Shown here in pieces: positions 62,996 through 64,000 of a DNA stretch of 64,000 nt; the stretch's first letter is position 1; the number at the start of each line of letters is the position of its first letter. The translations under genes were made by a program, and so were the position numbers. Source of the DNA: JAFKFH01 sp017307375 (GTDB taxonomy: Bacteria > Pseudomonadota > Alphaproteobacteria > Ferrovibrionales > Ferrovibrionaceae); NCBI GenBank assembly GCA_965229335.1, contig OZ245874.1, forward strand, positions 3,968,001 through 4,032,000, given 5' to 3'. The notes beneath the pieces were generated by a model that made no database searches, had not been told where the DNA came from, and saw only the letters and a program-made list of their open reading frames with translations.

Positions 62996-64000
62996 ATGAC
63001 CCGCCCGCTCGAGGTTACATTTGTAAGCCATGCATGCCTCAAGATTTCGGGAGAGTTCGGGACGCTACTCTGCGACCCCTGGTTTCTTAATGAACCAGTC
63101 TACAATCTCTCCACCTGGAAGTTTCCCGCAGCGGTCATTCCCCCGGAGGAATTGGTCAGCGGAGTGGACTATCTGTTCATCAGCCACTCGCATGAAGATC
63201 ACTTCCACATTCCGTCGATCGATCATATCGATCGCAACGTGACGGTGCTGCTGCCCGCGTATGAGAGCCATCCATCGCTCAGGGCGCACGCGGTCGAGCG
63301 CATGATGCGGGAACTGGGTTTCCATCGCATTAGGAGGATCAAGGGATGGGACACGGTGATGCTGGGCGGCGTCACGCCGTTCACCTTCATCCCGGCCGCC
63401 GACACGCGGCAGCATGATTGGGAAAATGCCGGCTTCGTCCTCGCCCATCCCGACGCGACGATCCTCAACCTGAACGACAACGTCAACGACGCCTCGCTCT
63501 GCCAGGAAATCAAGCGCCGATGGCCGGTGATTGATCTAGCGCTGGTTCAGGCCGGCGGCGTTACCATGTTTCCGGGCTGCTTCAAGTTGTCCGACGCCGA
63601 GATGAAGGCTGCCGCCGATGCGCGCAAAGTGACATTCAACGAGCAGCGCCGGGTCCTCGACATCATCAAGCCGATATCCATTGCGCCTTTCGCTGCGGAC
63701 TTCTGCTGGCTGGACGAACGCCTCTTTCATTGCAATTGGGCAAATCGCACCACGCCGAAGCTGTTTACCGCCTTCGCGAATAGCGAATTCCCGGAAACTG
63801 AAGTGGTGCTGCTGCTGCCCTCCGACGTCTGGACCAAATCTGGCGGTGTCCGCAAGAATCATCCCGGGGTTGACTGGGACGACATGCTGGGCGAAATCCG
63901 CAAGCTGCAGCAACGGTTCAAACCCAAGCTCGACGCGATCGATGCCTGGCTGCGCGATTCCGACTTAAGCGACATGGAAGCGCGGACGCGGCAGCGCACG
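62996..64000 (+). CDS. MBL-fold hydrolase, CMP-sialate-hydroxylase-like (3' end outside window)
   Basis: At least 335 residues, open to the end of the window. The MBL fold shows VTFVSHACLKISGEFGTLLCDPWF in pieces, the full metal motif ISHSHEDHFHIPS, LLPAYESHPSL, TPFTFIPAADTRQHDWENAG in pieces, and LALVQAGGVTMFPGCF. The DPW and HSHEDH blocks resemble the MBL domain of CMP-N-acetylneuraminate hydroxylase and UlaG-like proteins. That suggests a role in surface-sugar chemistry, but this is a fold-level guess. The ATG at 62996 has GGAAG eight bases upstream. It is divergent from the FemAB-like gene. Confidence 0.8.
   Translation, partial: MTRPLEVTFVSHACLKISGEFGTLLCDPWFLNEPVYNLSTWKFPAAVIPPEELVSGVDYLFISHSHEDHFHIPSIDHIDRNVTVLLPAYESHPSLRAHAVERMMRELGFHRIRRIKGWDTVMLGGVTPFTFIPAADTRQHDWENAGFVLAHPDATILNLNDNVNDASLCQEIKRRWPVIDLALVQAGGVTMFPGCFKLSDAEMKAAADARKVTFNEQRRVLDIIKPISIAPFAADFCWLDERLFHCNWANRTTPKLFTAFANSEFPETEVVLLLPSDVWTKSGGVRKNHPGVDWDDMLGEIRKLQQRFKPKLDAIDAWLRDSDLSDMEARTRQRT

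Overview
The window is 64 kb of GC-rich chromosomal DNA from an alphaproteobacterium, probably of the Rhodospirillales type. The signs are the fused ispDF gene, dusB-ntrB-ntrC followed by ntrY-ntrX and hfq-hflX, the tatD-metG-holB-tmk-dacC-rlpA block, and the gyrA-coaD-cyclophilin-queA-tgt block. I could not assign a genus. No rRNA, tRNA, CRISPR array, insertion sequence or prophage was recognised. Genes are tightly packed, with many 1-4 bp stop/start overlaps, so most sit in translationally coupled operons.

Layout. 1-1.5 kb: end of an OmpR-type response regulator and its sensor kinase. 1.5-3.7 kb (minus): ispDF, pgpA and a CinA C-terminal-type amidohydrolase. 3.8-16.1 kb (plus): the nitrogen-control region dusB-ntrBC, then aroA and an opposing metallo-beta-lactamase (MBL) fold gene, then ntrYX, a D-amino-acid transaminase, hfq and hflX. 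16.2-21.5 kb (minus): aldo/keto reductase, a hemerythrin-like protein and the end-joining pair ku/ligD. 21.7-24.5 kb (plus): GNAT acetyltransferase, an Nramp manganese transporter behind two Fur/Mur-like boxes, and an ArsR/SRPBCC pair whose start codon lies in its own operator. 24.5-30.3 kb (minus): a GGDEF/EAL protein and a TPP-riboswitch thiamine operon (thiE-thiD-thiX-thiY). 30.4-33.9 kb: an inositol-phosphatase family protein, mazG, and a diguanylate cyclase with a periplasmic solute-binding domain. 34-45.6 kb (minus): glycosyltransferase, methyltransferase, ELM1-like protein, the tatD-to-tmk housekeeping block, and a peptidoglycan set (D,D-carboxypeptidase, RlpA, MltB-type lytic transglycosylase). 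45.6-55.4 kb (minus): a nucleoside salvage operon (cdd, pnp, deoA, deoB) that also carries an orphan multi-PAS kinase, a formylglycine-enzyme-like secreted protein and an uncharacterised membrane protein. 55.4-61.5 kb (minus): tgt-queA-cyclophilin-coaD-gyrA. 61.7-64 kb: a FemAB/GNAT-like protein and the start of an MBL gene that runs off the window, in locally less GC-rich DNA resembling the edge of a surface-glycan locus.

How the genes connect. The 3.8-16 kb block links nitrogen sensing (NtrBC, NtrYX) to post-transcriptional control (Hfq, HflX). The thiamine operon is controlled by a riboswitch and imports a precursor, but its ABC ATPase is missing here. The nucleoside operon degrades and salvages nucleosides. 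The most interesting signals are two promoters whose spacing implies leaderless mRNAs (arsR at 23641 and the inositol-phosphatase gene at 30379), a linker motif shared by two neighbouring lytic transglycosylases, MBL proteins with substituted metal-site motifs, the kinase inside the nucleoside operon, and the unrecognised 666-residue membrane protein. Nothing proves a wholly new system. These are leads.
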